A stretch of DNA of 16,205 nucleotides, from NCBI GenBank assembly GCA_015520425.1, contig WAQC01000003.1:1-16205 (forward strand). Direction: 5' to 3'. The stretch comes from Candidatus Pelearchaeum sp. (lineage in GTDB: Archaea; Thermoproteota; Nitrososphaeria_A; Caldarchaeales; Caldarchaeaceae). Made by a program: the position numbers and the translations under genes. The number at the start of each line of letters is the position of its first letter. Within the stretch, counting starts at the first letter, position 1. The notes beneath the pieces are model-generated. The model saw only the letters and a program-made list of their open reading frames with translations, searched no databases and had not been told where the DNA came from. Shown piece by piece: positions 7,466-15,727 of the stretch.

Positions 7466-8566
7466 ATGCTCTTTGACCCACGCCCAAAAGAGACTAGTAG
7501 CGAACTCTATGGAAGGCAGGAAGAATTACAACATCTACTTACTGCGTTTAAGCGGGGAGAGCCGCTAATCCTGCTTTTGGGCATTAGGCGTGTGGGTAAG
7601 ACATCGCTGCTTAAAGCTGCGTTGAGAGAGTCTGGCTTACCGTACATATACTTGGATTTGAGGTCTATTGAGGAAGGTGGCTTCACGAGGGCCGCGTTTT
7701 ATGCTCAACTCTCGGATGCGTTAAGCAGACTTTCAACTAGGTATAGGATTGCTGATTATCTTAGGCGGGTGAGGGGTGTGAAGGTGCTGGGTAGTGGTGT
7801 GGAGCTTGACTGGGGCATGAAGCCACCGCTACTAAACCAGCTCTTCACGGCGCTCAACAACTGGGCAACAGACCAACAAACACGCATAATAATAGCACTA
7901 GACGAAGCGCAGCTTCTCCGCTATATGACAGGCGGTAAAGGAAGACTGAACTTCAGAGCATTACTTGCGCACGCATACGATAATCTAAGACAGCTAACCA
8001 TAGTCCTAACTGGTTCTGAAGTGGGACTTCTCATGGAGTTTTTGGAAGCTGGAGGAATGGAGTCTGAGTTCTACGGTAGGTATAGGGAAGAGATTATGTT
8101 GGAGAGGTTTAGCCGTGAGGAGGCTATAGATTATCTTAGAGCTGGTTTTAGGGAGTTTGGTATAGAGCCTGAGGATGATAGCATTATGGATGCTGTGGAA
8201 ATATTGGACGGCGTTGTGGGCTGGCTCGCGCTCTACGGCTATACGGCAACGCGCAACCCAGACAAGAAGCTGAGGGAAATTCTTCAACAGGTAATAACTG
8301 AAGCCAAGTCGGTAGCAGCGCAGGAATTAAGGAAACTAATCTACACCTCACACAATTATGGGCTAGTTCTGAGAGCCATCGCTGAAGGAGTTGATGAGTG
8401 GTCTAAGATTAAGAAAAGAGTAGAATCATGGAGCGGTAAATATATGAGCAACACTGCTCTCACAAGACTACTAACGCGACTTCAAAACCTAAGCATAATT
8501 GGAAAAAGTAATGGTAGATACTTCTTCTTAGACCCTATAATGAGGCTTGCGGCTCTAGAGCTATAA
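7466..8566 (+). CDS. Archaeal-type ATPase (PF01637-like AAA/STAND NTPase)
   Basis: A 366-residue protein of the archaeal ATPase family, which is multicopy and variable in many archaea and whose function is mostly unknown. The N-terminus MLFDPRPKE..ELYGRQEEL is typical and confirms the ATG. Walker A is GIRRVGKTS with Lys45 and Thr46; Walker B is IIALDEAQ with Asp146 and Glu147; TIVLTGSEVG near 179-187 fits sensor 1. The C-terminal part (about 285-366) looks like a winged-helix domain, with ALTRLLTRLQNLSIIGKSNGRY. No membrane segment is seen. It sits alone between lysY and the convergent hemE, only 10 bp from the hemE stop, in an otherwise housekeeping region. This suggests an accessory insertion, though no flanking repeats or integrase mark it. 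Upstream lies the regular half-site array, which may be its own control element. Confidence 0.87.
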   Translation: MLFDPRPKETSSELYGRQEELQHLLTAFKRGEPLILLLGIRRVGKTSLLKAALRESGLPYIYLDLRSIEEGGFTRAAFYAQLSDALSRLSTRYRIADYLRRVRGVKVLGSGVELDWGMKPPLLNQLFTALNNWATDQQTRIIIALDEAQLLRYMTGGKGRLNFRALLAHAYDNLRQLTIVLTGSEVGLLMEFLEAGGMESEFYGRYREEIMLERFSREEAIDYLRAGFREFGIEPEDDSIMDAVEILDGVVGWLALYGYTATRNPDKKLREILQQVITEAKSVAAQELRKLIYTSHNYGLVLRAIAEGVDEWSKIKKRVESWSGKYMSNTALTRLLTRLQNLSIIGKSNGRYFFLDPIMRLAALEL

Positions 8567-8576
8567 TGCAGCCGTT

Positions 8577-9602
8577 CTAACAATTAGCGTCAAACTCTCT
8601 CACAATCCCAACTAGTAGCTTGACGTTCTCTGGTGGTGTCGCTGGATGTATTCCATGCCCCAGGTTGAAGATATGGCCAGGCCTGTCTGCGGTTTTCCTA
8701 AGTATCTCCTCGGCTGCTTGCTTGATTGTTGCTGGGCTTGCCAGGAGTATGGCTGGGTCTAGGTTTCCTTGGATGGCCTTGTCGTAGCCGACTACTCTCC
8801 ATGCTTCTCCTATGTCTATGCGCCAGTCCACGCTTATTACATGGCCTCCTGCGCTGCTTATCGCGCTTAGCAGGGCAGGGTTCCCAGTGGTGAAGTGTAT
8901 TATTGGGGTGTTATGTGTTGATAGTTGGTCTAAGAGTCTCCGCATGTGTGGAAGGATATACGTAGTGTATTGGCTGGGGTTTAGACAGCCCACCCAGCTA
9001 TCAAAAATCTGCACAACCCTGGCGCCAGCCTTTATCTGCATCTTCAGGTATTCCAAAGCCATATCAGTAAGCTTGTCCATGAGCTCTCTCCACGCTTCTC
9101 CTGCTGTGAGCATGAAGCGCCGCGTCTCTATGAGGTCTCGTGATGCTCTTCCCTCAATAAGGTAGCTGGCCAACGTGAAGGGAGCGCCGCAAAAACCTAT
9201 AATGGGAACATCACCCAACAAACCGCTTAGCATCCTGATACTATCACAGACATACGCCACCGCATCAGGCTCAAACCTCTTAAGACGCTTAACATCCTGA
9301 GGGCTCTTAATAGGCTCATCAACGAATGGACCACCGTTCTCAATCAACTTTATCGTAATACCCATCCCCTCTAGAGGTGTTAGGAGGTCTGCGAATACTA
9401 TAGCCGCGTCCAGGCCGAATTTCTCTACTGGGGTTGCAGCCACCTCTGCGGCGAGTTCTGGTGTTCTACATATCGTTAGTAGGTCGTACTTCTCGCGGAT
9501 TCTCCTGTATTCTGGCAGGTATCTCCCAGCCTGACGCATAAACCACACTGGCCTGGTGTCTGTCTTCTCTCTACGGCATGCTCTCAGAAGCCTGTCATTC
9601 AT
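8577..9602 (-). CDS. hemE: Uroporphyrinogen decarboxylase
   Basis: Cytosolic enzyme removing four carboxyl groups from uroporphyrinogen III to give coproporphyrinogen III. Length 341 residues is normal. Signature RPVWFMRQAGRYLPEY is at 17-32 with substrate-binding Arg23 and Arg27; Asp72 in IVFADLLTP corresponds to the central catalytic aspartate; GAPFTLASYLIEG contains Tyr147; FNLGHGIHP near the C-terminus is the second family signature. Its ATG overlaps the hemL stop as ATGA (9599-9602), implying translational coupling at the end of the heme transcript. The gene is notable in an archaeon because the siroheme-dependent heme route does not need it. Confidence 0.96.
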   Translation of the reverse strand: MNDRLLRACRREKTDTRPVWFMRQAGRYLPEYRRIREKYDLLTICRTPELAAEVAATPVEKFGLDAAIVFADLLTPLEGMGITIKLIENGGPFVDEPIKSPQDVKRLKRFEPDAVAYVCDSIRMLSGLLGDVPIIGFCGAPFTLASYLIEGRASRDLIETRRFMLTAGEAWRELMDKLTDMALEYLKMQIKAGARVVQIFDSWVGCLNPSQYTTYILPHMRRLLDQLSTHNTPIIHFTTGNPALLSAISSAGGHVISVDWRIDIGEAWRVVGYDKAIQGNLDPAILLASPATIKQAAEEILRKTADRPGHIFNLGHGIHPATPPENVKLLVGIVREFDANC

Positions 9603-10924
9603 CCTTTTTCACGCGAAAGCTCCGCTAGGGAAGCGCTGGCCGCTTCTAGAGTCTTGTCAATAGCTTCCTCGTTATGCGCTGTTGAGATGAACATCGCCTC
9701 AAACGGTGAGGGAGGAAGATAAACACCTCTATCCAGCATGTTCCAGAAGAAGTGTGAAAACCTCTCCCTATCGCATGCGAGCACATCGTCATAGTTTGTA
9801 ATATTATCCTTGTTGGTGAAGAAGATGCTAAACATAGCGCCTGCTTTCGTTATCTTTACTGGTAGGCCTGTTTCCTCGGCTGTTCTCTGGAGGGCTGTCG
9901 TGATTCTCTCAATCTTGCCGCTTAGCGTCTCGTATGTCGCTTGTGAGAGTTTTTTGAGTGTTGCGAGGCCTGCTGCCATGGAGAGGGGGTTTCCAGAGAG
10001 CGTTCCAGCCTGATACACAGGCCCAAGCGGCGCGAGCTTCTTCATCACCTCCTCGCGCCCACCATAGGCGCCTATCGGGAGGCCGCCCCCTATGACCTTG
10101 CCGAGGCATGTCAAGTCTGGAGTTATGCCGTAGATGTTCTGCGCTCCTCCATAGGTTAGGCGGAAGCCTGTTATTACCTCGTCAAATATGAGAAGCGCGT
10201 TATAGCGTTCTGTCAGCTCACGGAGCGTTATTAGAAATTCTCTACTAGCTGGGACTACGCCCATGTTGCCAGCTACGGGCTCAACAATCACCGCAGCTAT
10301 TTCCGCGCCCTCCCTCTTGAACACCTCCTCAACAGCGGCTATGTCGTTGAAGGGGAGCGTGATGGTCTCCTGCGTAAAGCTCTCTGGAACTCCAGCCGAG
10401 CTGGGAATTGAGTATGTGGCCAGCCCAGAGCCTGCCTTCGTGAGTAGATAATCGGCATGGCCGTGGTAGCAGCCTTCAAACTTCACCAGCTTCTTCTTTC
10501 CAGTATAGCCGCGCGCCAGCCGAATGGCTGACATCGTGGCTTCTGTTCCTGAGTTGACGAACCTCAGAAGCTCTATTGACGGTATTGCGCTGGCTATCTT
10601 CTCCGCCAGCTCAACTTCAAGCTCTGTTGAGGCGCCGTATGAGGTTCCCCTCGTTGCCTGTTCTTGGATTGCTCTCACCAAATCAGCGTCTGCGTGGCCT
10701 AGGATGAGAGCGCCCCATGAGCATACGTAATCAACATACCCGTTTCCGTCTGCGTCGTAGATGTAGCAGCCCTCGCCGCGCTGTATAAAGAGAGGCTCGC
10801 CGCCTACAGACCTGAAGGAGCGGACAGGACTATTAACACCGCCAACCAGCACCTGTCTAGCCCTGGCATAAAGCTCAGAAGACCTCTCCAACCTCCTATT
10901 TCCCGAAGACCTCATGTTGCTCAT
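9599..10924 (-). CDS. hemL: Glutamate-1-semialdehyde 2,1-aminomutase
   Basis: PLP enzyme that turns glutamate-1-semialdehyde into 5-aminolevulinate, second step of the C5 route. From ATG 10924 it has 441 residues; ATG 10915 (438 residues) is equally possible. Family marks: VGGVNSPVRSF near 27-37, FVNSGTEATMSAIRLARGYTG, CYHGHADY, IFDEVITGFR with PLP-ring Asp248, and CLGKVIGGGLPIGAYGG with Schiff-base Lys276. An upstream in-frame extension to 11092 lies wholly inside the preceding hemQ gene, matches no family sequence, and is rejected. The start lies one base after the hemQ TAG stop, and the TGA stop overlaps the hemE ATG. Confidence 0.96.
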   Translation of the reverse strand: MSNMRSSGNRRLERSSELYARARQVLVGGVNSPVRSFRSVGGEPLFIQRGEGCYIYDADGNGYVDYVCSWGALILGHADADLVRAIQEQATRGTSYGASTELEVELAEKIASAIPSIELLRFVNSGTEATMSAIRLARGYTGKKKLVKFEGCYHGHADYLLTKAGSGLATYSIPSSAGVPESFTQETITLPFNDIAAVEEVFKREGAEIAAVIVEPVAGNMGVVPASREFLITLRELTERYNALLIFDEVITGFRLTYGGAQNIYGITPDLTCLGKVIGGGLPIGAYGGREEVMKKLAPLGPVYQAGTLSGNPLSMAAGLATLKKLSQATYETLSGKIERITTALQRTAEETGLPVKITKAGAMFSIFFTNKDNITNYDDVLACDRERFSHFFWNMLDRGVYLPPSPFEAMFISTAHNEEAIDKTLEAASASLAELSREKG

Positions 10925-10925
10925 G

Positions 10926-11612
10926 CTAGCCCAACAACTCCAAGACTTCCTCAAGCGGCCTATGTATGGCGGTGAATATTGGCGTGTCGCGGAGCGTGTA
11001 TCTCCTAGCCTCAGTCTCCCTAAGAGCGATAACACAGTCTTGGAATGTCTTGAGGTCGTCAGTCTCATAGGCCACGATAAACTCCTGGTCATCCAGGCCG
11101 AATGAATAGACCAGGACCTGGCTTATTGTTGGAAACTCGCGGCCAACCCTTATGTGCTCGTTCATTATTCCCTGTCTTGTGTCGCGTTTCAGCAGGTACC
11201 ACTCGGCGGTTTTTGTAAAGGGATATACTATGAGGTAGCGTTTGCGGTTTTGCTCTAGTATCGCTTGTTCTTGGGCTGTGGGTTTCTTAACGTAGGTGGA
11301 TTGTCTCACAAGCCCTGTCATGATGTATCTGGCTTCTAGGTATCTGCCAAGCCCAGTCCGCGTCATGGCGGCGTAGCTTTCCTGGAGCTGGTCTATGCTC
11401 CCAGCTACACGCCATAGAAGAACATCGGCACCAGCCTTGATGCCCACCAAGCTATACGAATATGTCGTTATCCCATCGTCCCAGCTATGTATGGTGTTGA
11501 GCATCTCCTCACGGCCCTTAGAGCGTTCATGCTCACTGAGCATACGCCACGCTGGGTTAAGCCCCATTACGAGAAACTGAACCACAGGATTCTCAGGCAT
11601 CTTACCAGACAT
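10926..11612 (-). CDS. hemQ: Chlorite-dismutase-family heme protein, probable coproheme decarboxylase
   Basis: A 228-residue soluble protein of the Cld/HemQ (ChdC) family. The C-terminal half carries the signature: YPFTKTAEWYLL with Tyr130 and Lys134, NEHIRVGREF with His153 as expected proximal heme ligand, and SFGLDDQEFIVAYE. In coproheme decarboxylases the tyrosine of the YPxxK motif is catalytic and is converted to a radical. Its presence here favours decarboxylase over chlorite dismutase, which needs a distal arginine. Start ATG 11612 is fixed by a strong Shine-Dalgarno GGAGAGGTGAT five nt upstream, the best in the window. It lies 25 bp after hemA and one base before hemL. Family firm; the exact reaction in this archaeon is inference. 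Confidence 0.88.
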   Translation of the reverse strand: MSGKMPENPVVQFLVMGLNPAWRMLSEHERSKGREEMLNTIHSWDDGITTYSYSLVGIKAGADVLLWRVAGSIDQLQESYAAMTRTGLGRYLEARYIMTGLVRQSTYVKKPTAQEQAILEQNRKRYLIVYPFTKTAEWYLLKRDTRQGIMNEHIRVGREFPTISQVLVYSFGLDDQEFIVAYETDDLKTFQDCVIALRETEARRYTLRDTPIFTAIHRPLEEVLELLG

Positions 11613-11637
11613 CCAGCATCACCTCTCCAGTAACATA

Positions 11638-12858
11638 TTATCCGAACAACTCTGTCAATACCCGCTTGTAGATTTCAACATCGCTGCTCCGTGCTCTCTC
11701 CTTCAAGCGCATGGTAGGCTCGTGGAGAAGTCTGTTGATTATCCTTCGCGTCATTGTTGCTAATATCTGCTCGTCATGCTCTCTCTGGCCGTTAAGCCTC
11801 CTAAGACATTCAGCCAGCTCCTCCACGCGTATCTCCTCGGCTCGCATTCTAACACGCCTGATAGTCTCATATACCTCCAAGGTAGATAGCCAGCATACGT
11901 AGCGCTCAACCTCAGCATCAACCAAGCCATCCGCGAGCCCAAAGCAATCCACAGCCTCAGGCTGGGAATATTCCCTCAGGTCGTCTATGTTATAGAGCCT
12001 AACGTTGGGTAACGATGCTACATCAGGCTCAATATTACGCGGAACAGAAATATCAACAAGCGTCAGGTTCTTGGTGAGCTTCAGCCCCTCTAGGAGATTC
12101 TTAGTTATGATGTAGTTCTTTGATGATGTCGCTGTTATGGCAGCATCAACGCTGGGTAGTATATTCCTAATCTCCTCCAGGGGGAGGACAGTTATTCCAC
12201 GCTCTCTGAGCCACCCTGCTTTTTCTGGCCTCCGCGTAGCTACTATGATGTTGCCGAGCTCCTCTTGGTTGAGGGAGCTTATGAATGCGCGGGCCATCTC
12301 GCCAGAGCCTATCACTAACACCCGCGGGCTGGGGCTTGATACTGAGCGGATGAGCTTAGCGGCGAGCGCGCCTATTGAAGAATCACCAGCTATTCCCAGG
12401 CTTTCTCTTATCCTCTTACCTGCGTTATACGCGTGTCTGAAGAGGCGCTCAATAGCGCGTCTGCTTAAACTATCCCCCGCTATGATGGGCGCGTTCCTCA
12501 CTTGGAAGAGTATCTGCGGCTCGCCTATAGCTAGAGACTCCATCCCCGAAGCAACTCGTATAAGATGGCGGACAGCATCCCTGCCCTGATACACCAACAC
12601 GCTATCCAAACTCATCCCAGCAGTCGCAGCGACTTCATGAAGTCTGGCGCTGCCACCACCTCCCAAGGAGAGGGCATACACCTCAACCCTATTACATGTT
12701 GAGAGGAGAGCGTAGGAAGTGTGAGCATCCCTAGAGGATAGCCTGCTTAAGAGCTCTGGAGTTATGGAGGAAGTAAGCCTCTCCAGCTCCTCAATACTAG
12801 AAAGCCTATAGTTGGTGCCGAGCATAGTTAGGTGGATGCTGGAGGGCCATACCGCCAT
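11638..12858 (-). CDS. hemA: Glutamyl-tRNA reductase
   Basis: NADPH-dependent reduction of glutamyl-tRNA(Glu) to glutamate-1-semialdehyde, the committed and usually controlled step of tetrapyrrole synthesis. From ATG 12858 it has 406 residues. Nucleophile Cys55 lies in LLSTCNRVEVYAL; HLIRVASGMESLAIGEPQIL is the second signature; VLVIGSGEMARAF starts the nucleotide domain; the C-terminal helices form the dimerisation domain. The family N-terminus (beta strand then GxNhk) is matched by SIHLTMLGTNYRLS. This argues for ATG 12858 rather than ATG 12825, which would cut that strand. A further in-frame extension to 12969 would overlap hemB and cross the promoter, so it is rejected. An 86-bp gap with TATA box and palindromes separates it from hemB, so it can be transcribed separately. 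Confidence 0.94.
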   Translation of the reverse strand: MAVWPSSIHLTMLGTNYRLSSIEELERLTSSITPELLSRLSSRDAHTSYALLSTCNRVEVYALSLGGGGSARLHEVAATAGMSLDSVLVYQGRDAVRHLIRVASGMESLAIGEPQILFQVRNAPIIAGDSLSRRAIERLFRHAYNAGKRIRESLGIAGDSSIGALAAKLIRSVSSPSPRVLVIGSGEMARAFISSLNQEELGNIIVATRRPEKAGWLRERGITVLPLEEIRNILPSVDAAITATSSKNYIITKNLLEGLKLTKNLTLVDISVPRNIEPDVASLPNVRLYNIDDLREYSQPEAVDCFGLADGLVDAEVERYVCWLSTLEVYETIRRVRMRAEEIRVEELAECLRRLNGQREHDEQILATMTRRIINRLLHEPTMRLKERARSSDVEIYKRVLTELFG

Positions 12859-12888
12859 TTCTTTATCATTTCCACACACATTAAGCTT

Positions 12889-12946
12889 ACTTATTAAGGG
12901 AAACATAGCAACATTGCTACTATTTTGCGAAAAGCATAATTGCTTT
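12889..12946 (-). promoter_or_regulatory. hemA promoter with paired AGCA-N4-TGCT palindromes
   Basis: Minus-strand CCCTTAATAAG (plus 12890-12900) is a BRE/TATA-like element predicting transcription near 12868, about 10 nt before the hemA ATG. Upstream lie two inverted repeats of identical design. TAGCAA-CA-TTGCTA (12906-12919) lies immediately upstream of the TATA element, and AAAGCA-TAAT-TGCTTT (12931-12946) overlaps the hemB stop. Both contain AGCA-N4-TGCT and their centres are 26 bp apart. They could be activator or repressor sites. The second may instead be a weak hairpin terminator of hemB, because TTTTC follows it on the minus strand. Confidence 0.55.
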
Positions 12947-13940
12947 ATATATCCTCCCCCCGCTGCCAACGTGCAAAATCGCGTGCAAAGTATGTGATTA
13001 TGATGTCTGCTCCAGCCCTCTTTATCGCTGTAAGCACCTCAAGGGCTATTGCGCGCTCGTCTATCCAGCCCTTGGAGGCCGCGGCCTTAATGAGAGAATA
13101 CTCGCCGCTAACGCTATACGCCGCTATAGGTGTGCTAAACCTAGACCTAGCGCGCGCTATGACGTCAAGATAAGCCAGGGCAGGCTTAACCATCACTATA
13201 TCAGCTCCCTCCCTTATGTCCTGCTCAATCTCCCTAAGCGCTTCCCGCGCGTTTCCCATATCCATCTGGTAGCTCCGCCTATCGCCGAAGGCTGGTGCCG
13301 AGTATGCGGCCTCTCTAAAGGGGCCGTAGAATGACGAGGCAAACTTGGCGCTATACCCCATGATGGCCACGTCGCTAAAGCCCTCATTATCTAAGGCTTC
13401 ACGTATCGCGGCTACTTGGTGGTCCATCATGGCGCTGGGCGCAACAACGTCAGCGCCAGCCTCAGCGTGGGAGACGGCCGTCCTGGCAAGAAGCTCCAGC
13501 GTAATGTCGTTGAGGACTACACCATTAGCGACGATGCCGCAGTGTCCATGACTTGTGTATTGACAGAGACACACGTCGGTCATTACCACAAGCCCGCTCA
13601 CCTCGCTCTTCACAGCGCGCACAGCCCGTTGAACAATACCATCACTGCTATACGCCCCAGAGCCGCGCTCATCCTTAGCGGATGGTATCCCGAAGAGAAG
13701 AATGGCGGGTACGCCCAGCTCCTCCAGCTCCTTAGCCTCATCAACGAGCATGTCTATGCTCATTCGGTAGACGCCTGGCATCTGCTCCACCTCCTCCCTA
13801 ACCTTCTCGCCCTCTCTGACGAAGATGGGCTGTACCAGGTCTGACGTAGATACGCGTGTCTCGCGCACCAGCTTCCTAAGCTGGCCGCTCCTCCTAAGCC
13901 TACGCAGCCTAACTACTATCTTCTCCCTCTCTCGGAGCAT
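12945..13940 (-). CDS. hemB: Porphobilinogen synthase (5-aminolevulinate dehydratase)
   Basis: Condenses two 5-aminolevulinate molecules to porphobilinogen. Length 331 residues from ATG 13940 is normal. MTDVCLCQYTSHGHCG at 120-135 carries the zinc-binding cysteines 124, 126 and 134, so this is a zinc-type enzyme. MGYSAKFASSFYGPFR contains Lys199, and MVKPALAYLD contains Schiff-base Lys252. The ATG shares its A with the hemD stop (TGATG at 13938-13942). A GGAGGTGG purine run in the hemD end supplies the ribosome-binding site. A TTG one codon upstream is possible but unnecessary. Confidence 0.96.
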   Translation of the reverse strand: MLREREKIVVRLRRLRRSGQLRKLVRETRVSTSDLVQPIFVREGEKVREEVEQMPGVYRMSIDMLVDEAKELEELGVPAILLFGIPSAKDERGSGAYSSDGIVQRAVRAVKSEVSGLVVMTDVCLCQYTSHGHCGIVANGVVLNDITLELLARTAVSHAEAGADVVAPSAMMDHQVAAIREALDNEGFSDVAIMGYSAKFASSFYGPFREAAYSAPAFGDRRSYQMDMGNAREALREIEQDIREGADIVMVKPALAYLDVIARARSRFSTPIAAYSVSGEYSLIKAAASKGWIDERAIALEVLTAIKRAGADIIITYFARDFARWQRGEDI

Positions 13941-14692
13941 CAACCACCAGCCACCTCCACCAGCATCTTTACCAAACCATCAACAGTATGCTCCCCCGCA
14001 ACACCGCTAACGCTGAAGCCTAGCTCCTCAGCTGCGCGCGCAGTTACAGGCCCTATACAGAAAACCTTGAATCCACTCTTCTTCCACGCCTCGCTACTCT
14101 CAAGGATTTCCTTGAATCCCCTCGCGGTTGATGGGCTTGTGAAGATGACCGCGTCAAAATCGCCCAGCTTATCAGCATTTTCTCTCCTCACCAACACGCG
14201 GTATGCGCGTATCTCATCCACTAGAGCCCCACGCCTGGTTAGTATCTCCGCCATCTCGCTGTCGGCGTTCTCAGACCTTACTAGAAGCACGCGCTTACCA
14301 GCAACTTCTGGAAGCTCCTCAGCAAGCCTCTGGGTTAGGTAGCGTGAAGGAATGAAGCTGACCTTAAGGCCATAACTATCTAAAGCCTCGGCCGTTGAGG
14401 GTCCCACGGCAGCTATGCGCGCCCTAATCCCAGCTATCCCGCCTGCTATTACACTAGCGCGCTCAAAGAAGAACCGCACACCATTAGCGCTTGTGAAGAC
14501 CAGCCAGTCGTAATCGTTAAGACGTTTGAGAGCCTTGTCTAGATTCTCGTAGCTCTGTGGAGGTGCTATCTCTATCGCTGGTAGCTCTATAGGCGTCCCG
14601 CCCAGTTCCTTTATCTTCGCGGCCAGCTTGTCGCCGCCTTCTTTTGGGCGTGTTATCACTATGCGCATTCCTGCTAGAGGCTTCCTGCTCAT
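13940..14692 (-). CDS. hemD: Uroporphyrinogen-III synthase
   Basis: Cyclises hydroxymethylbilane with ring-D inversion to uroporphyrinogen III. The 250-residue length and two-lobed layout fit this poorly conserved family. Visible marks: GMRIVITRPKEGGDKLAAKI at the N-terminus, DWLVFTSANGVRFFF, IAAVGPSTAEAL, VLLVRSENADSEMAEIL, and FDAVIFTSPSTARGF with FCIGPVTARAAEELG. The start ATG overlaps the hemC stop as ATGA (14689-14692), preceded by GGAGGTGGTGGAG inside hemC. The stop shares a base with the hemB ATG. Position between hemC and hemB strengthens the call. Confidence 0.94.
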   Translation of the reverse strand: MSRKPLAGMRIVITRPKEGGDKLAAKIKELGGTPIELPAIEIAPPQSYENLDKALKRLNDYDWLVFTSANGVRFFFERASVIAGGIAGIRARIAAVGPSTAEALDSYGLKVSFIPSRYLTQRLAEELPEVAGKRVLLVRSENADSEMAEILTRRGALVDEIRAYRVLVRRENADKLGDFDAVIFTSPSTARGFKEILESSEAWKKSGFKVFCIGPVTARAAEELGFSVSGVAGEHTVDGLVKMLVEVAGG

Positions 14693-15609
14693 GCTCCACC
14701 ACCCACTATCTCCAAAGCCCCCTTGGCGGCGAGTTTCTGGACTAGCTGCGCAGCTACCGCGCGGGGATTCTCCGAATCACCAGCAACGCTGTCCCGCATA
14801 AGCTTGGAACCATCGGGAGAGGCTACCATTCCATCAAGAATGAGCATCCCGTCCTCTATCTTCGCGTATGCCGCCACAGGCGTGTTGCATCCCCCGCCAA
14901 CCTCCTCGGCGAAGTATCTCTCGGCCTCAACAGCTCTTCGCGTGGATACATCATCTATTGCTTCTGCGATTTTGATTACATAGCTGTCGTCGCGTCTGGC
15001 TTCCACAGCTAAAGCGCCTTGGCCTGCTGCTGGGAGCATTACCTCCGTTGGGAGTATCTCGGTTATCTCCCCACTTAGGCCCAGCCTCTCAAGACCTGCC
15101 GCCGCCAAGATTATCGCGTCCAGCCCCTCTTCGCGGAGCTTTCTCAGCCGCGTCCCCACGTTGCCGTGAAGCTCTACTATCGTTAGGTCAGGCCTGTGTG
15201 CGAGTAGCTGCGCTCTCCTACGTAGGCTACTAGTACCTACCCGCGCGCCCTGTGGTAGTTGTTTAAGCCCCATCCCGCTGGCAGATACCAGCGCATCACG
15301 CGGGTCGCCGCGTAGGGGTATGGCAGCTATAACCAGCTCAGGATGGAGACGCGCTGGCATATCCTTCAAACTATGAACCGCCAGGTCTATCTCAGCCCTG
15401 AGGAGCCTCTCCTCAATGGCGCGGGTGAACATATCTTTCCCAGTCATGGTGCCGTGTTTCCATCTGACATCCTCATCACCCGCGGCCACTATCTTGACTA
15501 TCTCAAACCGCGTGTCTGGGCTGGCTCTCTTGAGCAGCTCTATAACCTGCTCTGTCTGCGCCAACGCGAGTGGGCTTCTCCTAGTCCCCACACGAATAAC
15601 CTCAGCCAT
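14689..15609 (-). CDS. hemC: Hydroxymethylbilane synthase (porphobilinogen deaminase)
   Basis: Polymerises four porphobilinogens into hydroxymethylbilane. The protein has 306 residues, normal for the family. N-terminal RVGTRRSPLALAQT, catalytic Asp83 in HSLKDMP, GTSSLRRRAQLL, LHGNVGTRLRKL and AAGQGALAVE are all present. Cys241 in GGGCNTPVAA binds the dipyrromethane cofactor. ATG 15607-15609 is preceded by GGGAG nine nt upstream and a TATA-like element near 15657. It is the first gene of the heme cluster and is translationally coupled to hemD. Confidence 0.97.
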   Translation of the reverse strand: MAEVIRVGTRRSPLALAQTEQVIELLKRASPDTRFEIVKIVAAGDEDVRWKHGTMTGKDMFTRAIEERLLRAEIDLAVHSLKDMPARLHPELVIAAIPLRGDPRDALVSASGMGLKQLPQGARVGTSSLRRRAQLLAHRPDLTIVELHGNVGTRLRKLREEGLDAIILAAAGLERLGLSGEITEILPTEVMLPAAGQGALAVEARRDDSYVIKIAEAIDDVSTRRAVEAERYFAEEVGGGCNTPVAAYAKIEDGMLILDGMVASPDGSKLMRDSVAGDSENPRAVAAQLVQKLAAKGALEIVGGGA

Positions 15610-15651
15610 CCAACCCAGCTCCCAACTACTGAATTAGTAACGTGAAAACCA

Positions 15652-15664
15652 ATCTATTAAGGAG
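15652..15664 (-). promoter_or_regulatory. Heme cluster (hemC) promoter
   Basis: Minus-strand CTCCTTAATAGAT is a BRE/TATA-like sequence predicting transcription near 15631 and a leader of about 22 nt that holds the GGGAG ribosome-binding site (15619-15623). No palindrome like those before hemA was found here. Confidence 0.5.
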
Positions 15665-15715
15665 AACGATATGCTATGTGGTTTAATTTTGCGGAATCCA
15701 TAACGGTGGTTAGAA

Positions 15716-15727
15716 AGTTTTAAATAA
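15716..15727 (+). promoter_or_regulatory. Probable lysZ-side TATA box
   Basis: AGTTTTAAATAA is the strongest TATA-like site on the plus strand of the hemC-lysZ gap (15610-15821), predicting transcription near 15748. That leaves a 74-nt leader before lysZ, containing a 14-codon frame (15757-15801). Closer AT-rich runs at 15769-15780 and 15796-15802 are alternative, weaker promoters. Confidence 0.4.

Noticed and set aside
7359..8576. NTPase region as a mobile element
   Set aside because: No integrase, transposase, target-site duplication or terminal repeats were found; the inverted array is only at one end and tied to the start codon.
10925..11092. In-frame N-terminal extension of hemL by 56 residues
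   Set aside because: It lies entirely within hemQ in another frame, resembles no aminomutase sequence, and hemL has good ATG starts directly after the hemQ stop.
12859..12969. In-frame N-terminal extension of hemA
   Set aside because: It crosses the TATA element and palindromes and overlaps hemB; the family N-terminus is already complete from 12858.
13416..13844. Plus-strand open frame of 142 codons
   Set aside because: Antisense shadow of hemB, which has all catalytic and zinc residues in frame.
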